This document shows positions 6,930 to 14,804 of a DNA stretch of 17,119 nucleotides, in pieces. The translations under genes were made by a program, and so were the position numbers. Source of the stretch: Bacteroidia bacterium. GTDB lineage: Bacteria; Bacteroidota; Bacteroidia; Bacteroidales; CAJPTX01. The notes under the pieces were generated by a model. The model searched no databases. It saw nothing but the letters and a program-made list of their open reading frames with translations, and had not been told where the DNA came from. Numbering within the stretch: the first letter of the stretch is position 1; every line of letters begins with the position of its first letter. The stretch covers positions 1 to 17,119 of the forward strand of contig CAJPTV010000038.1 in NCBI GenBank assembly GCA_905373665.1. Direction: 5' to 3'.

Positions 6930-9248
6930 TTAGCGATAATAGAGCTTGTCCACCCGCTCGTAAGAGGAGGGGACGTCAAGACGATAAATGCGGCGGATAC
7001 CATCTATCCGATAGATGGCTTGGATGAGGTTCTTGAGCTCGTTCAGGTCGTGGATATCAAAAGAGAGCACTCCTTGGAAATAGCGCCCATCACTACGCAA
7101 GTCTGCCCGCGTGATGTTGATATTGACATTCTGACGCGTGAAAACGCTAAAGAGTTCCGTCAAAAGATTGTTGCGGTCATCGCCCCCTACGTAAATATGC
7201 GTGGGGTAGGTGTGCGCTTTATCAGCTTCCCAATTGAAGTCGCGACTTTGCCCGCCATGTCGCGCGAGATAATCTCTCGCGACCTCACAGTTGGCTTTAT
7301 GTACCCGAAGCACATTCTCGCCAGACTCGGGGTCTAAAATCCCGACCACGTCTACATCGCCCGGCAGTGCACAACAACAAGGCGAGGTCACGAAGTGATA
7401 CGCTGGGAGCACGGGCTTGTCAACATGCCCCTCCTCTTCCAACGGCTGGGGCTTGCGGAAACGACTGGTTATTTTCTCCCAATGCGCTTTCTGCTTTTGT
7501 CTACGAAGCGCGCGGCGAATCTTCCTCCGCAATGCCCATGGATCGATTATCCCATTAAGCAACCCTTGACAAAGCTCCTGCTCTGACTTGACATAGAAAA
7601 CAGGTAAAAGGGAGGCTACGATCTCTTCGGAATAATCCTCCTCGAGGCGATTAAAAATCTCGTAGAGGCGCATACGCCCCTTCTCGATTAGGCGCGCCTC
7701 ACGGGCTACGATCGCTTGATCTATCGCATTGCGCGCTAGGGGAGAGAAGACATACTTGCGCCAATTCTTCGTCGGGTATTGCGTTGGTGCAGAGATCATC
7801 TCTATCTCATCGCCCGCCAAGAGCTTATAGTCGAGCCCGACCAAGATGCCATTGACTCGTGCGGCAAGCGACTGATTGCCAAGCTCCTTATCTTTGAGAT
7901 AAGCAAAGTCTAAGACGAGCGACCCGATCGGGAGTGAGAAGGGCTCGAGGGTACGCTTTTCGCCCTCCTCGGACTCTACGAGTTTACGTTCGTAGACTAT
8001 CATGCGCGAGAGCAGATCTGTCGAAAAGCGCGCCATGAACCCCGAGGAGCTCATCTCATAGCTGGCGCTGATGGAGGAAAGGCGCTTCCGAATCTCATCG
8101 AGCTCAGCCCCCGTGCCGAAATCATCCTCGCCCTTGTAAAGGACGTGCGACGCCGCACCATGCTCGGCAAAATCATCCATACGCTGGGTGCGGATTTGCA
8201 CCTCGACCCACTGCCCATTCTTGTCCATCAACGTGCAGTGCAGGGCTTCGTAGCCGTTCACTTTGGGGGTAGAAACCCAGTCGCGTGTACGCTCGCGCAG
8301 GGGGATAAAATGCTCGGTTAGGAGCATGTAGATAAACCAGCACTGCGTCTTTTCGGGAATATCGGGGCGCGGTTCAAAAACTATACGAAGCGCGATAAGG
8401 TCGTAGATTTGTTCAAAGGGGATGCGCTTGTTCGTTATCTTTTGATTGGTGGAGTAGGGCGACTTCTGGCGCGAAAGGAGCTCGTATTTCAGATGCGTCG
8501 GTTCGAGGATGCGGGTGATTCGCTCCTTTGCCTCCCGATGCACGCGCGTCAGGCGTTCGCGATGCTGCTCAAAGAGCTTTTCGATGTTCTGATAAGCGTC
8601 GGGGTTGAGGAAGCGAAAACTCAGGTCTTCGAGTTCGCTTTTTACGGTATAAAGCCCTAAGCGATCGGCTATCGGAACGTAGACGTTGAGCGTCTCACTG
8701 GCAATCTTGTGCTGCTTAGACTTCTCTTTGAACTCGAGGGTCTGCATATTGTGCAGACGGTCTGCCATCTTCACTAGGATGATGCGCGGGTCTTCTTCGA
8801 TGGTCTGTGTCAAGAGGCGGCGGTAGGTTGCCACTTGCGGACTATCGTCTACACCGTCGTTCTCTTCCGTGTCCTTAAACTTCGTAAGACCATCGACGAT
8901 TTGCGGCAGGTGTTCGCGCTCAGGGAAGAGGTTCTGCAGGTCTTGGACGGTCACTTCCGAGTCCTCTACCACGTCGTGCAGTAGTCCTGCCAAGATCACA
9001 TCGATGTCCTTAGGGCAGATGCGCGTGGCATAACGCGCCACCGTAATGGGGTGAATGATATAGGGCTCTCCTGATTTCCGAGCCTGTTGGGCGTGTGACT
9101 TCTGGGCAATACGCATCGCTCTGTGAATGAGCCTGCGCATGTCTCGGTTTTGGGCGATCTCGCCCGCTTCCTTCAAGAGTTGTGCATACAACTCTGGGAT
9201 GTCACGTTTCGAGTAAAAACGCTTCTTTTGAGCCACCGCCTCTTCCAT
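6930..9248 (-). CDS. rel: RelA/SpoT-family (p)ppGpp synthetase/hydrolase
   Basis: A full-length, 772-residue cytosolic RelA/SpoT enzyme that makes and breaks the alarmone (p)ppGpp. The HD hydrolase domain (about 35-200) keeps the manganese ligands and catalytic residues: H66, H91-D92, E95-D96, D163 and N167 (MADRLHN). The synthetase domain (about 250-372) has YSTNQK, EQIYDLIALR, TPKVNGYEALH and the catalytic Glu in VEVQIRT. Its RTRD at 320-323 matches the basic RxKD motif of bifunctional enzymes rather than the EFDD of RelA, so both activities are expected. A TGS domain (about 435-490), a cysteine-rich zinc-finger-like domain (CCCALPGD at 624-631 and the HKANC that follows) and an ACT domain (about 684-758) complete it. 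The TGS domain lacks the usual histidines (see findings). Bacteroidota often carry two long RelA/SpoT proteins; this may be the SpoT-like one. Confidence 0.94.
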   Translation of the reverse strand: MEEAVAQKKRFYSKRDIPELYAQLLKEAGEIAQNRDMRRLIHRAMRIAQKSHAQQARKSGEPYIIHPITVARYATRICPKDIDVILAGLLHDVVEDSEVTVQDLQNLFPEREHLPQIVDGLTKFKDTEENDGVDDSPQVATYRRLLTQTIEEDPRIILVKMADRLHNMQTLEFKEKSKQHKIASETLNVYVPIADRLGLYTVKSELEDLSFRFLNPDAYQNIEKLFEQHRERLTRVHREAKERITRILEPTHLKYELLSRQKSPYSTNQKITNKRIPFEQIYDLIALRIVFEPRPDIPEKTQCWFIYMLLTEHFIPLRERTRDWVSTPKVNGYEALHCTLMDKNGQWVEVQIRTQRMDDFAEHGAASHVLYKGEDDFGTGAELDEIRKRLSSISASYEMSSSGFMARFSTDLLSRMIVYERKLVESEEGEKRTLEPFSLPIGSLVLDFAYLKDKELGNQSLAARVNGILVGLDYKLLAGDEIEMISAPTQYPTKNWRKYVFSPLARNAIDQAIVAREARLIEKGRMRLYEIFNRLEEDYSEEIVASLLPVFYVKSEQELCQGLLNGIIDPWALRRKIRRALRRQKQKAHWEKITSRFRKPQPLEEEGHVDKPVLPAYHFVTSPCCCALPGDVDVVGILDPESGENVLRVHKANCEVARDYLARHGGQSRDFNWEADKAHTYPTHIYVGGDDRNNLLTELFSVFTRQNVNINITRADLRSDGRYFQGVLSFDIHDLNELKNLIQAIYRIDGIRRIYRLDVPSSYERVDKLYYR

Positions 9249-9254
9249 CTTGCG

Positions 9255-10871
9255 CTAACGCGTTGGATAAACCACCATAAACGAGCCCGTGCGTACCTGC
9301 GAGCCGCGATCTTTCATATTAAACTCTATACGATAGATGTATGCCCCCTCGGGCGCGTAAGAGCCGTCGCGTAAACGCCCATTCCACCCCTCGTTTATCC
9401 CAGTGAAGATGGTCTCGCCGCTACGGTTGTAAATATACATCGTGTACTGCGCATTGTAGGTGGTGAGGGGGGCAAACACATTACGTCCGAGCTTGTTGCC
9501 TGTGGCGGCACTCTCGGTCGGGGAGATAGCCGTCGGGATCTCTATTTGCGACTCGATTTGGGCACACTGCGGTGCCGAGATACTCACTCGCTTCGTGCTA
9601 TTGTCCGTCGTAATCTCATACGCCGTCACGCGATAACAGAAATGGTTCTGCACGCCTTGACCTGAGAACTCCGATAGGTCATCGACGGTTTTCAAAGGTT
9701 CGTGTTGTACGGTGGCTATCTCAAGCTCTTCTATCCCCGTACTCTTGGTTATCATGCGGTGTATACGGTACTCAGCACGACTCCCCTCACTTATCTCGAG
9801 TTTGTCCCACGAGATCTCATTCTTGCTGCCACGGGTAGAGATACGAGCGATGATACTGTTCGATTTCTGTGAGCGATCCACCTCCTCATCACATTCGTCC
9901 ATAGCCACGATGGAATAGAAGCGCTTGCGTCCCTGAATCTGATCTGGGGTCACCGAATCTATCAGTTCGCGCGTATTGGGGTCTGTGAAACGGAGAATGT
10001 CAATCGACTCTAGCTGCCCCTCAGCCTCATCAAAGACGTTTTGACGCACGAGACGGAAGTAGGCCGGATTCGTATTGAGTTTCATCTTCAGCGTCAGGCG
10101 GTTCTGTCGAGGGGCACTCACGATGGAGTCTAAAAGTATCGACGCGGGGATGTACTGCTTGCGCGTCTCTACTTTCCAAAGGTTTGAGCGCGTTACTTGA
10201 TTCGTCCCCTTCTGTCTCGCTTCGAGGAAGATATACCACGTCTTGTCTTGCCCAGAGGGGAACTCATGCTCCCACTGCGCGCCAGGCAGGGTCGCAAACT
10301 CGGGGATGCTCGTCCAAGTCTGGCTATCGCCTGCGCGTACGACGTAGTTCTCAATATCGTTGTCCCACCCTACGTAGGGTGTCCATTTCAAGCGGATCAG
10401 GTTACGGCAGGGGACATACTCCACCTTCAGATAGATACTCGCATGAGGGTCTGTCAACTTGCTTGGCAGGTTCTCATCCGGACCCTTACTCGCCATGACG
10501 TAACGCACACTCCCGCTGCGCCCATCCGCGTCATCGTCTGTCCAGCTAAACTGCGAAGGGGGAAGGTCTGCCACGGGCTGCCAAACCCATTTGTCATTTT
10601 CTAGCTTCCCGCGATAGACGATATAGCCCACGGCCTCGGGGTTGTTGGGACTCGCTGCGGGGGCTGCCCATGTCAGCGTCGTACGTCCTGTGTTGGGCTC
10701 TACGGTGAGAAGCGAAATCTCGGGCGGAAGGGGCTGATCGGTCCAATGCTGGTTACCTCCTCCGCCACCTTGCGCCAACGCCCAGTTTGAAAAAAAGAGA
10801 GTAAAAGTGAGCAGGCACGCGAACAACAATCCGTGCCTGTAGGGGAAGCCTAGCATTAAAACCTTATTCAT
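9255..10871 (-). CDS. Type B CTD (CHU_C/TIGR04131-type) surface protein with Fn3-like domains
   Basis: A 538-residue exported protein, predicted to be a T9SS cargo. The signal peptide ends near ALAQ (about 34) after a hydrophobic LLFACLLTFTLFF. About four beta-sandwich, fibronectin-III-like domains follow (roughly 50-135, 145-235, 245-345 and 348-440), with the Fn3-like cores TLTWAAP, LKWTPYVGWDNDIENYVVRA and RVTAYEI. The last 90 residues match the gliding-motility-associated type B CTD: IPTAISPT, MYIYNRSGETIFTG, GWNGRLRDG and APEGAYIYRIEF. Such CTDs direct export through the T9SS and anchoring to PorP-like barrels. In P. gingivalis the type B protein PG1035 binds PorP together with PorE; this gene may be its counterpart, but orthology is not proven. 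It has the largest upstream gap in the block (87 bp), so a promoter of its own is possible though none is clear. Confidence 0.84.
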   Translation of the reverse strand: MNKVLMLGFPYRHGLLFACLLTFTLFFSNWALAQGGGGGNQHWTDQPLPPEISLLTVEPNTGRTTLTWAAPAASPNNPEAVGYIVYRGKLENDKWVWQPVADLPPSQFSWTDDDADGRSGSVRYVMASKGPDENLPSKLTDPHASIYLKVEYVPCRNLIRLKWTPYVGWDNDIENYVVRAGDSQTWTSIPEFATLPGAQWEHEFPSGQDKTWYIFLEARQKGTNQVTRSNLWKVETRKQYIPASILLDSIVSAPRQNRLTLKMKLNTNPAYFRLVRQNVFDEAEGQLESIDILRFTDPNTRELIDSVTPDQIQGRKRFYSIVAMDECDEEVDRSQKSNSIIARISTRGSKNEISWDKLEISEGSRAEYRIHRMITKSTGIEELEIATVQHEPLKTVDDLSEFSGQGVQNHFCYRVTAYEITTDNSTKRVSISAPQCAQIESQIEIPTAISPTESAATGNKLGRNVFAPLTTYNAQYTMYIYNRSGETIFTGINEGWNGRLRDGSYAPEGAYIYRIEFNMKDRGSQVRTGSFMVVYPTR

Positions 10872-10958
10872 TGACCTTCGTTTATCCGAGTGACGTTTTT
10901 ACAGAAACGCTACACGATTGCGGATGTTGCATACGGCAAGGCGGCTCGTGCCCCCCGA

Positions 10959-12293
10959 CTACGGCAACGCGTCGATCGGGTCGCCGCCTGCAATACTCCA
11001 CACGAAATTAGTAAAAAAGAGTTTTTCTTGGGCAATGCGCCAGATATTCTCTGGTGTGATTGTCCGAATGGTGTCTATTTTGGAGCGCATACGCGCCGAA
11101 GCGTCCACATCATGCAAACGGAAATCGGTTAACAAGCGTGCTGCTTGAAGGGGATTGTCAAACTGTTCCATGAGGCTGACTAGTAGCTCCGTGCGCAGCC
11201 CATCTACCTCCTCTTGCGTGGGCGGCTCGGCTTGCAGACGCTCAAACTCGTAACGGATTTCTTTGAGCGCATCCTGCGCGTAGGTCTTTCCTACAGTCGT
11301 TTGAATAGAAACAAAGGTCAGCGCCTGACGCTCAAAAAGCCGAAGACGCACCCCGTAGGTATATCCCTTATCCTCGCGCAGGTTCAACATTAAGCGGCTG
11401 CGAAAGACACCCCCTAGGAGCGCGAGTGCCACGTCGAGCCCGAAGTCATCGGTGGGCTCGGTTCGCGGCAAAAAGCACGTTCCCCCTAAGATCGCCACTT
11501 GCGCACTGTTGGGGCAGGGAGTGTAAATGAGCCGCTCGTTGGGCAAAGCAGGCATCTCGAGCACTGGCACGGCTGCCGTAGGCTTCGATGGGAAGGAAGT
11601 CAACTTATTATCTAACAAAGTGATATCTTCCGTCGAGAGCCCGCCTGCCGCAATGGCAACAAAGCCACAAGGGAGGATCTCCTCACGCCACAACTGCGAG
11701 AGGCGTTCGGAGGTGATCGGCTCGTGAGTGGAGGGGGCTTCTTCTGAAGGGGAAAATGCGTCAAAATCGGCAAGTGAGGTGACGAGCCCATAAGGGTGGG
11801 TTGCGCCAAAGAGTGCGGGCTGTAGCGCCTGTTGTGCTAGAAATTCGGGGTCTTCGAGGAGTGCCTTAAAGCTCTCTCGTTCGGAGTTTGCCCACTGTCG
11901 CACCTCGCTGATCGGATAGGTGGGGGTAAGGAGTATTTCGTGCAGGAGAGAGAGGGCAGGCTCTAGGTTCTGGCGTGCACAGCGCATGCGTATTTCGTAA
12001 GCATCTTTTTGTGCATGGCAACTTAGGCGCACCCCGAGACTCTCGAGCGCCATCGCCAGCTCGTCTGCCGTATATTGCTCTGTGCCTCGCACAAGGAGGG
12101 CAGGTAATGCCCAGTGTAGCAAGGGGGTAAGGGGCAAACGCCTAGGGAAAAAGAGCGTAAGCGAGATGACCTCTAGCCCCTTAGCGGGAAAGACCGAAAG
12201 GGAAAAATGCTTGTGCCGCAGCACCTCGAACTCCGGGAAATCTATATTGAGATCGCGGCGTAGGGCTGGGGGTTGGGTTCTATCGAGAGTCAT
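10959..12293 (-). CDS. M16-family peptidase homologue without the zinc-binding motif
   Basis: A 444-residue inverzincin-fold protein that corresponds to the non-catalytic half of a two-subunit M16 (insulinase/processing-peptidase) enzyme. The place where HxxEH should lie reads PLLHWALPALL (about 57-67), so zinc binding is lost. The C-terminal half keeps LNLREDKGYTYGV (about 304-314), whose Arg and Tyr hold substrate in the partner's active site in mitochondrial processing peptidase-like dimers. There is no signal peptide. The gene starts 3 bp after the catalytic M16 gene, which supports a heterodimer made in equal amounts. A pair of acidic, low-similarity segments (about 180-195) looks like a surface loop. 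Physiological substrates are unknown. Confidence 0.88.
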   Translation of the reverse strand: MTLDRTQPPALRRDLNIDFPEFEVLRHKHFSLSVFPAKGLEVISLTLFFPRRLPLTPLLHWALPALLVRGTEQYTADELAMALESLGVRLSCHAQKDAYEIRMRCARQNLEPALSLLHEILLTPTYPISEVRQWANSERESFKALLEDPEFLAQQALQPALFGATHPYGLVTSLADFDAFSPSEEAPSTHEPITSERLSQLWREEILPCGFVAIAAGGLSTEDITLLDNKLTSFPSKPTAAVPVLEMPALPNERLIYTPCPNSAQVAILGGTCFLPRTEPTDDFGLDVALALLGGVFRSRLMLNLREDKGYTYGVRLRLFERQALTFVSIQTTVGKTYAQDALKEIRYEFERLQAEPPTQEEVDGLRTELLVSLMEQFDNPLQAARLLTDFRLHDVDASARMRSKIDTIRTITPENIWRIAQEKLFFTNFVWSIAGGDPIDALP

Positions 12294-12296
12294 CGT

Positions 12297-13535
12297 CTAT
12301 TCCTTACTTTCGGCTTGGTAATATAGGACACGTGCGCGGTCTCGCTGGAAGGTCTGTTGAGCACAGGCTTCGAGCATTTCTGGGGTCACTACGGCACGCT
12401 CTGCGACCCGCTGATTCGCCCACTGGGCGTCGCCCAAGAGTTCGTATTGCGCAAGAAGTTCAGCACGTTGCGAAGAGAGGAGCTCGCTGTAGAGCGCATC
12501 GGTCGCAAAGAGATTTTTCACCCGCGTAAGCTCCTGCTCAGGGATTTTCTTCAAACGTTCGAGCTCTTTCCAAACCTCCTCTTCGGCTTCGGCGAGCGAC
12601 TTGTCGGGGGCAACCGTCCCCACGATGGAAAGCACCCCCGGGTCTAACGACCCATCGACCGAGGCGTCTAGTGAGGAGAAGATGGGGCGCTTCATCACAA
12701 GTTCGCGCTTTAGGCGCGCCCCGAGCCCCAGCCCGAGGACGTCGGAAAGGAGGTCGTAGAGCACGTAATCTTTGTCGCGACGCCCCCCCATGGGGAACGA
12801 AATGTAGAGGAGATCGGCAGGTACGTCACGCACGACCTCTTGGCGTTCGTAGGCAGTGCGGGGCGGTTCGGTGGGTAGGTGTCGTTCTGCCTTTGCGGGG
12901 CTCGGTATGGGGGCAAACCACTTGTCGCACAAGGAGCGTGCTTGGTCGAGGGAGATGCCGCCCGAGAGTGCCAGTATCGCATTGGCGGGGAAGTAATGGG
13001 CTTGGAAAAAGGCACGGATATACTCCATGTTCGCCTTCTCGATCTGTTCGATATTGAGCCCGATGGTCGGCCAACGGTAGGGGTGTACGCGGTAGTTGAG
13101 GGCAGAGGCTAGGTGGTAGAGGTCGCCGTAAGGGGCATTGAGATAGTGCTCCTTAAACTCTTCGATGACGACGCTCCGTTGTACCTCTAGGCTCTTGGGG
13201 GTGAAGGCGAGGGAGAGCATCCGGTCGCTCTCCAACCAAAAGGCTGTTTCGACGTTGGGTGCAGGGAGGGTGCAGTAGTAGCAGGTGAGGTCGTTGGAGG
13301 TGTAAGCGTTGTTGCTTCCGCCGGCGCGTTGGATGGCTTGGTCGTAATTCGGGATGTTGATGCTCCCGCCGAACATCAGGTGTTCGAAGAGGTGGGCATA
13401 GCCTGTATGCTCCTCATCCTCGTCGCGAGCGCCGACGTCGTAGATGATGCACATTGAGACGAGGGGGCTACGGAGGTCGCTATTGACCAGGACGCGCAGG
13501 CCGTTGGGGAGGGAGAACCGTTCAAAAGGAATCAT
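12297..13535 (-). CDS. M16-family zinc metallopeptidase, catalytic subunit
   Basis: A 412-residue M16 peptidase with an intact inverted zinc motif HLFEH (48-52), where H48 and H52 bind zinc and E51 is the catalytic base. The third ligand is most likely E126 in RSVVIEEF, 74 residues further on. The conserved GSNNAYTSNDLTCYY (about 73-87) also fits. The family cleaves peptides and presequences inside a closed two-part chamber. It begins without a signal peptide, so a cytosolic peptide-degrading role is more likely than a periplasmic one. The C-terminal half does not show the R/Y motif as clearly as its neighbour, consistent with the two genes forming a catalytic and non-catalytic pair. It lies 12 bp after the flavoprotein gene. 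Confidence 0.92.
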   Translation of the reverse strand: MIPFERFSLPNGLRVLVNSDLRSPLVSMCIIYDVGARDEDEEHTGYAHLFEHLMFGGSINIPNYDQAIQRAGGSNNAYTSNDLTCYYCTLPAPNVETAFWLESDRMLSLAFTPKSLEVQRSVVIEEFKEHYLNAPYGDLYHLASALNYRVHPYRWPTIGLNIEQIEKANMEYIRAFFQAHYFPANAILALSGGISLDQARSLCDKWFAPIPSPAKAERHLPTEPPRTAYERQEVVRDVPADLLYISFPMGGRRDKDYVLYDLLSDVLGLGLGARLKRELVMKRPIFSSLDASVDGSLDPGVLSIVGTVAPDKSLAEAEEEVWKELERLKKIPEQELTRVKNLFATDALYSELLSSQRAELLAQYELLGDAQWANQRVAERAVVTPEMLEACAQQTFQRDRARVLYYQAESKE

Positions 13536-13547
13536 ATAGCCAGTAGA

Positions 13548-14498
13548 TTAAAGCTCCTGCGTGAGGCGCTGGACGGTTTCTAGAAAGTCGGTACGGAACT
13601 GTTCCATAATCTCTGCGACGGAGGCAACGCCGGTGAATAGCCCTGCGATTTGCCCGATTTCGAGTTCGCCGTGCTCGAGGTCGCCCTCCAGCATGCCGCG
13701 GCGTGAACGCCCCGTGCCGATAAACTCGCGTTGCTCCTCGGGGCTCGCCCCTTTTCTCTCTAAGCCTTGCAGCTCATTGACGAACGTGTTGGGGACGACG
13801 CGGGTCGGTCCCCAGCCTCGCGAGGTAAGTACCGTGCCGAGGGTGCCGACTTTGAGAAGGTGGTTCTTGTAAATATCGCTTGCTGAGGACTCTATGCTGC
13901 ACGCGAAGCGGCTTCCGACCTGAATGCCGTCAGCCCCTAGAGCTAATGCTGCGGCGAGCCCCTTGCCATCGGCATATCCTCCTGCAGAGACGAGCGGCAG
14001 GGGCGTTGCTTTACGCACAAGCTGTGTGAGGACGAGGGTCGAGAGCTCCTCCAAACCGTTGTGTCCTCCCGCTTCGACCCCTTCGCAAATCAAGAAGTCT
14101 ACGCCCGCGGCTTCGGCTTTCTCTGCAAATTTGACGTTGGCGACCACGTGACCGACCTTCATGCCGTGCTCGTGTGCCTTAGCAGTCCACTTTGCTGGCG
14201 AACCTGCCGAGGTGATGAGGACGGGGACATGCTCTTCGATGCAGACTTGCATACACTCCTCCGCTTTGGAAAAAAGCAGTGGCACGTTGACCCCGAAGGG
14301 TGATCGGGTAGCAGTGCGCACCTTCCCGATCTGTTCTCTTAGGAAGTCGGGTGTCATAGAACCCGCACCCAGAATCCCAAGCCCGCCATGTTCGGAAACG
14401 GCGGAGGCTAATCTCCAGCCGCTGCACCAGACCATGCCGCCTTGGATGACAGGTTGTTGGATGCCGAGTAGGTTACAAAGTCTGTTGTTGTGGAACAT
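13548..14498 (-). CDS. Nitronate monooxygenase/FabK-like FMN flavoprotein
   Basis: A 316-residue TIM-barrel flavoprotein of the nitronate monooxygenase/enoyl-ACP reductase II (FabK) superfamily. The N-terminal QPVIQGGMVW, the GGLGILGAGSM loop, FGVNVPLL, EGVEAGGHNG with the family histidine H146, LVSAGGYADG, and the FMN phosphate site IQVGSRF (192-198) are all present, as is GQIAGLF near the end. The two activities cannot be told apart safely: EAGGH occurs in both, and Bacteroidota such as P. gingivalis also carry FabI. A FabK role would be trans-2-enoyl-ACP reduction in fatty acid synthesis; an NMO role would be detoxifying nitronates. It is the first gene of the minus-strand block, reading from a promoter in the divergent region. 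Confidence 0.85.
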   Translation of the reverse strand: MFHNNRLCNLLGIQQPVIQGGMVWCSGWRLASAVSEHGGLGILGAGSMTPDFLREQIGKVRTATRSPFGVNVPLLFSKAEECMQVCIEEHVPVLITSAGSPAKWTAKAHEHGMKVGHVVANVKFAEKAEAAGVDFLICEGVEAGGHNGLEELSTLVLTQLVRKATPLPLVSAGGYADGKGLAAALALGADGIQVGSRFACSIESSASDIYKNHLLKVGTLGTVLTSRGWGPTRVVPNTFVNELQGLERKGASPEEQREFIGTGRSRRGMLEGDLEHGELEIGQIAGLFTGVASVAEIMEQFRTDFLETVQRLTQEL

Positions 14499-14570
14499 CT
14501 TATTGATTCTTGTCTTATTGCCTTGAAAGGTGGCTCACGTACACAGACGCCGCCAGCAGCGACCTTTCCA

Positions 14571-14578
14571 CAAAGATA
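14571..14578 (-). promoter_or_regulatory. Probable -7 element for the minus-strand block
   Basis: On the minus strand this reads TATCTTTG, a full match to the Bacteroidota -7 consensus TAnnTTTG. It sits 72 bp upstream of the flavoprotein ATG, giving a leader of roughly 65 nt. No TTTG is found at the expected 19-21 bp further upstream, so the call is weaker than that of the divergent promoter. Confidence 0.42.
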
Positions 14579-14720
14579 GAAATTTTGTCCTGAATGCCTC
14601 GATCGGCGCTCGTGGTGTGGGAGATTGGTTCAAATACTCGCTCTTTTTACCCGTAGATCATTTTTTTTGCAAAAGAAAAGGAGTGGGGGTACTCTGGGGT
14701 GTAAAATTCCTTGATTTCGA

Positions 14721-14752
14721 TTTGTTTATTAAGCTTCGTTTCGTTATCTTTG
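14721..14752 (+). promoter_or_regulatory. Bacteroidota sigma-ABfr-type promoter for cysQ
   Basis: TTTG at 14721-14724, a 20 bp spacer, and TATCTTTG at 14745-14752 match both elements of the Bacteroidota housekeeping promoter (TTTG, 19-21 bp, TAnnTTTG). Transcription should start near 14758, leaving a leader of about 45 nt before the cysQ ATG. The rest of the 306 bp divergent region (14499-14804) holds the opposing -7 element, a 7 bp inverted repeat and an A/T-rich palindrome, and no gene that I can support. Confidence 0.72.
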
Positions 14753-14804
14753 TCTAGGGAAGTTGTTTTTAAGGGCAAGTCACGGTTAACTACGCAACAG
14801 AATC

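Noticed and set aside
10893..10910. Short CGTTT/AAACG hairpin upstream of the CTD gene
   Set aside because: Only five base pairs without a T-tract; common by chance.
10872..10958. Possible promoter before the type B CTD gene
   Set aside because: I looked for TTTG and TAnnTTTG at 19-21 bp spacing on the minus strand and found only partial matches such as TAGCGTTT, so no promoter is listed.
12671..13057. 128-codon plus-strand open frame opposite the catalytic M16 gene
   Set aside because: Very rich in Arg and Gly, it lies wholly within a gene with an intact active site, and looks like a GC-driven shadow.
14530..14757. 75-codon plus-strand open frame in the divergent region
   Set aside because: It runs through the cysQ promoter and ends after its -7 element, and the translation is of mixed low-complexity character with no recognisable domain. 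It is more simply read as chance.
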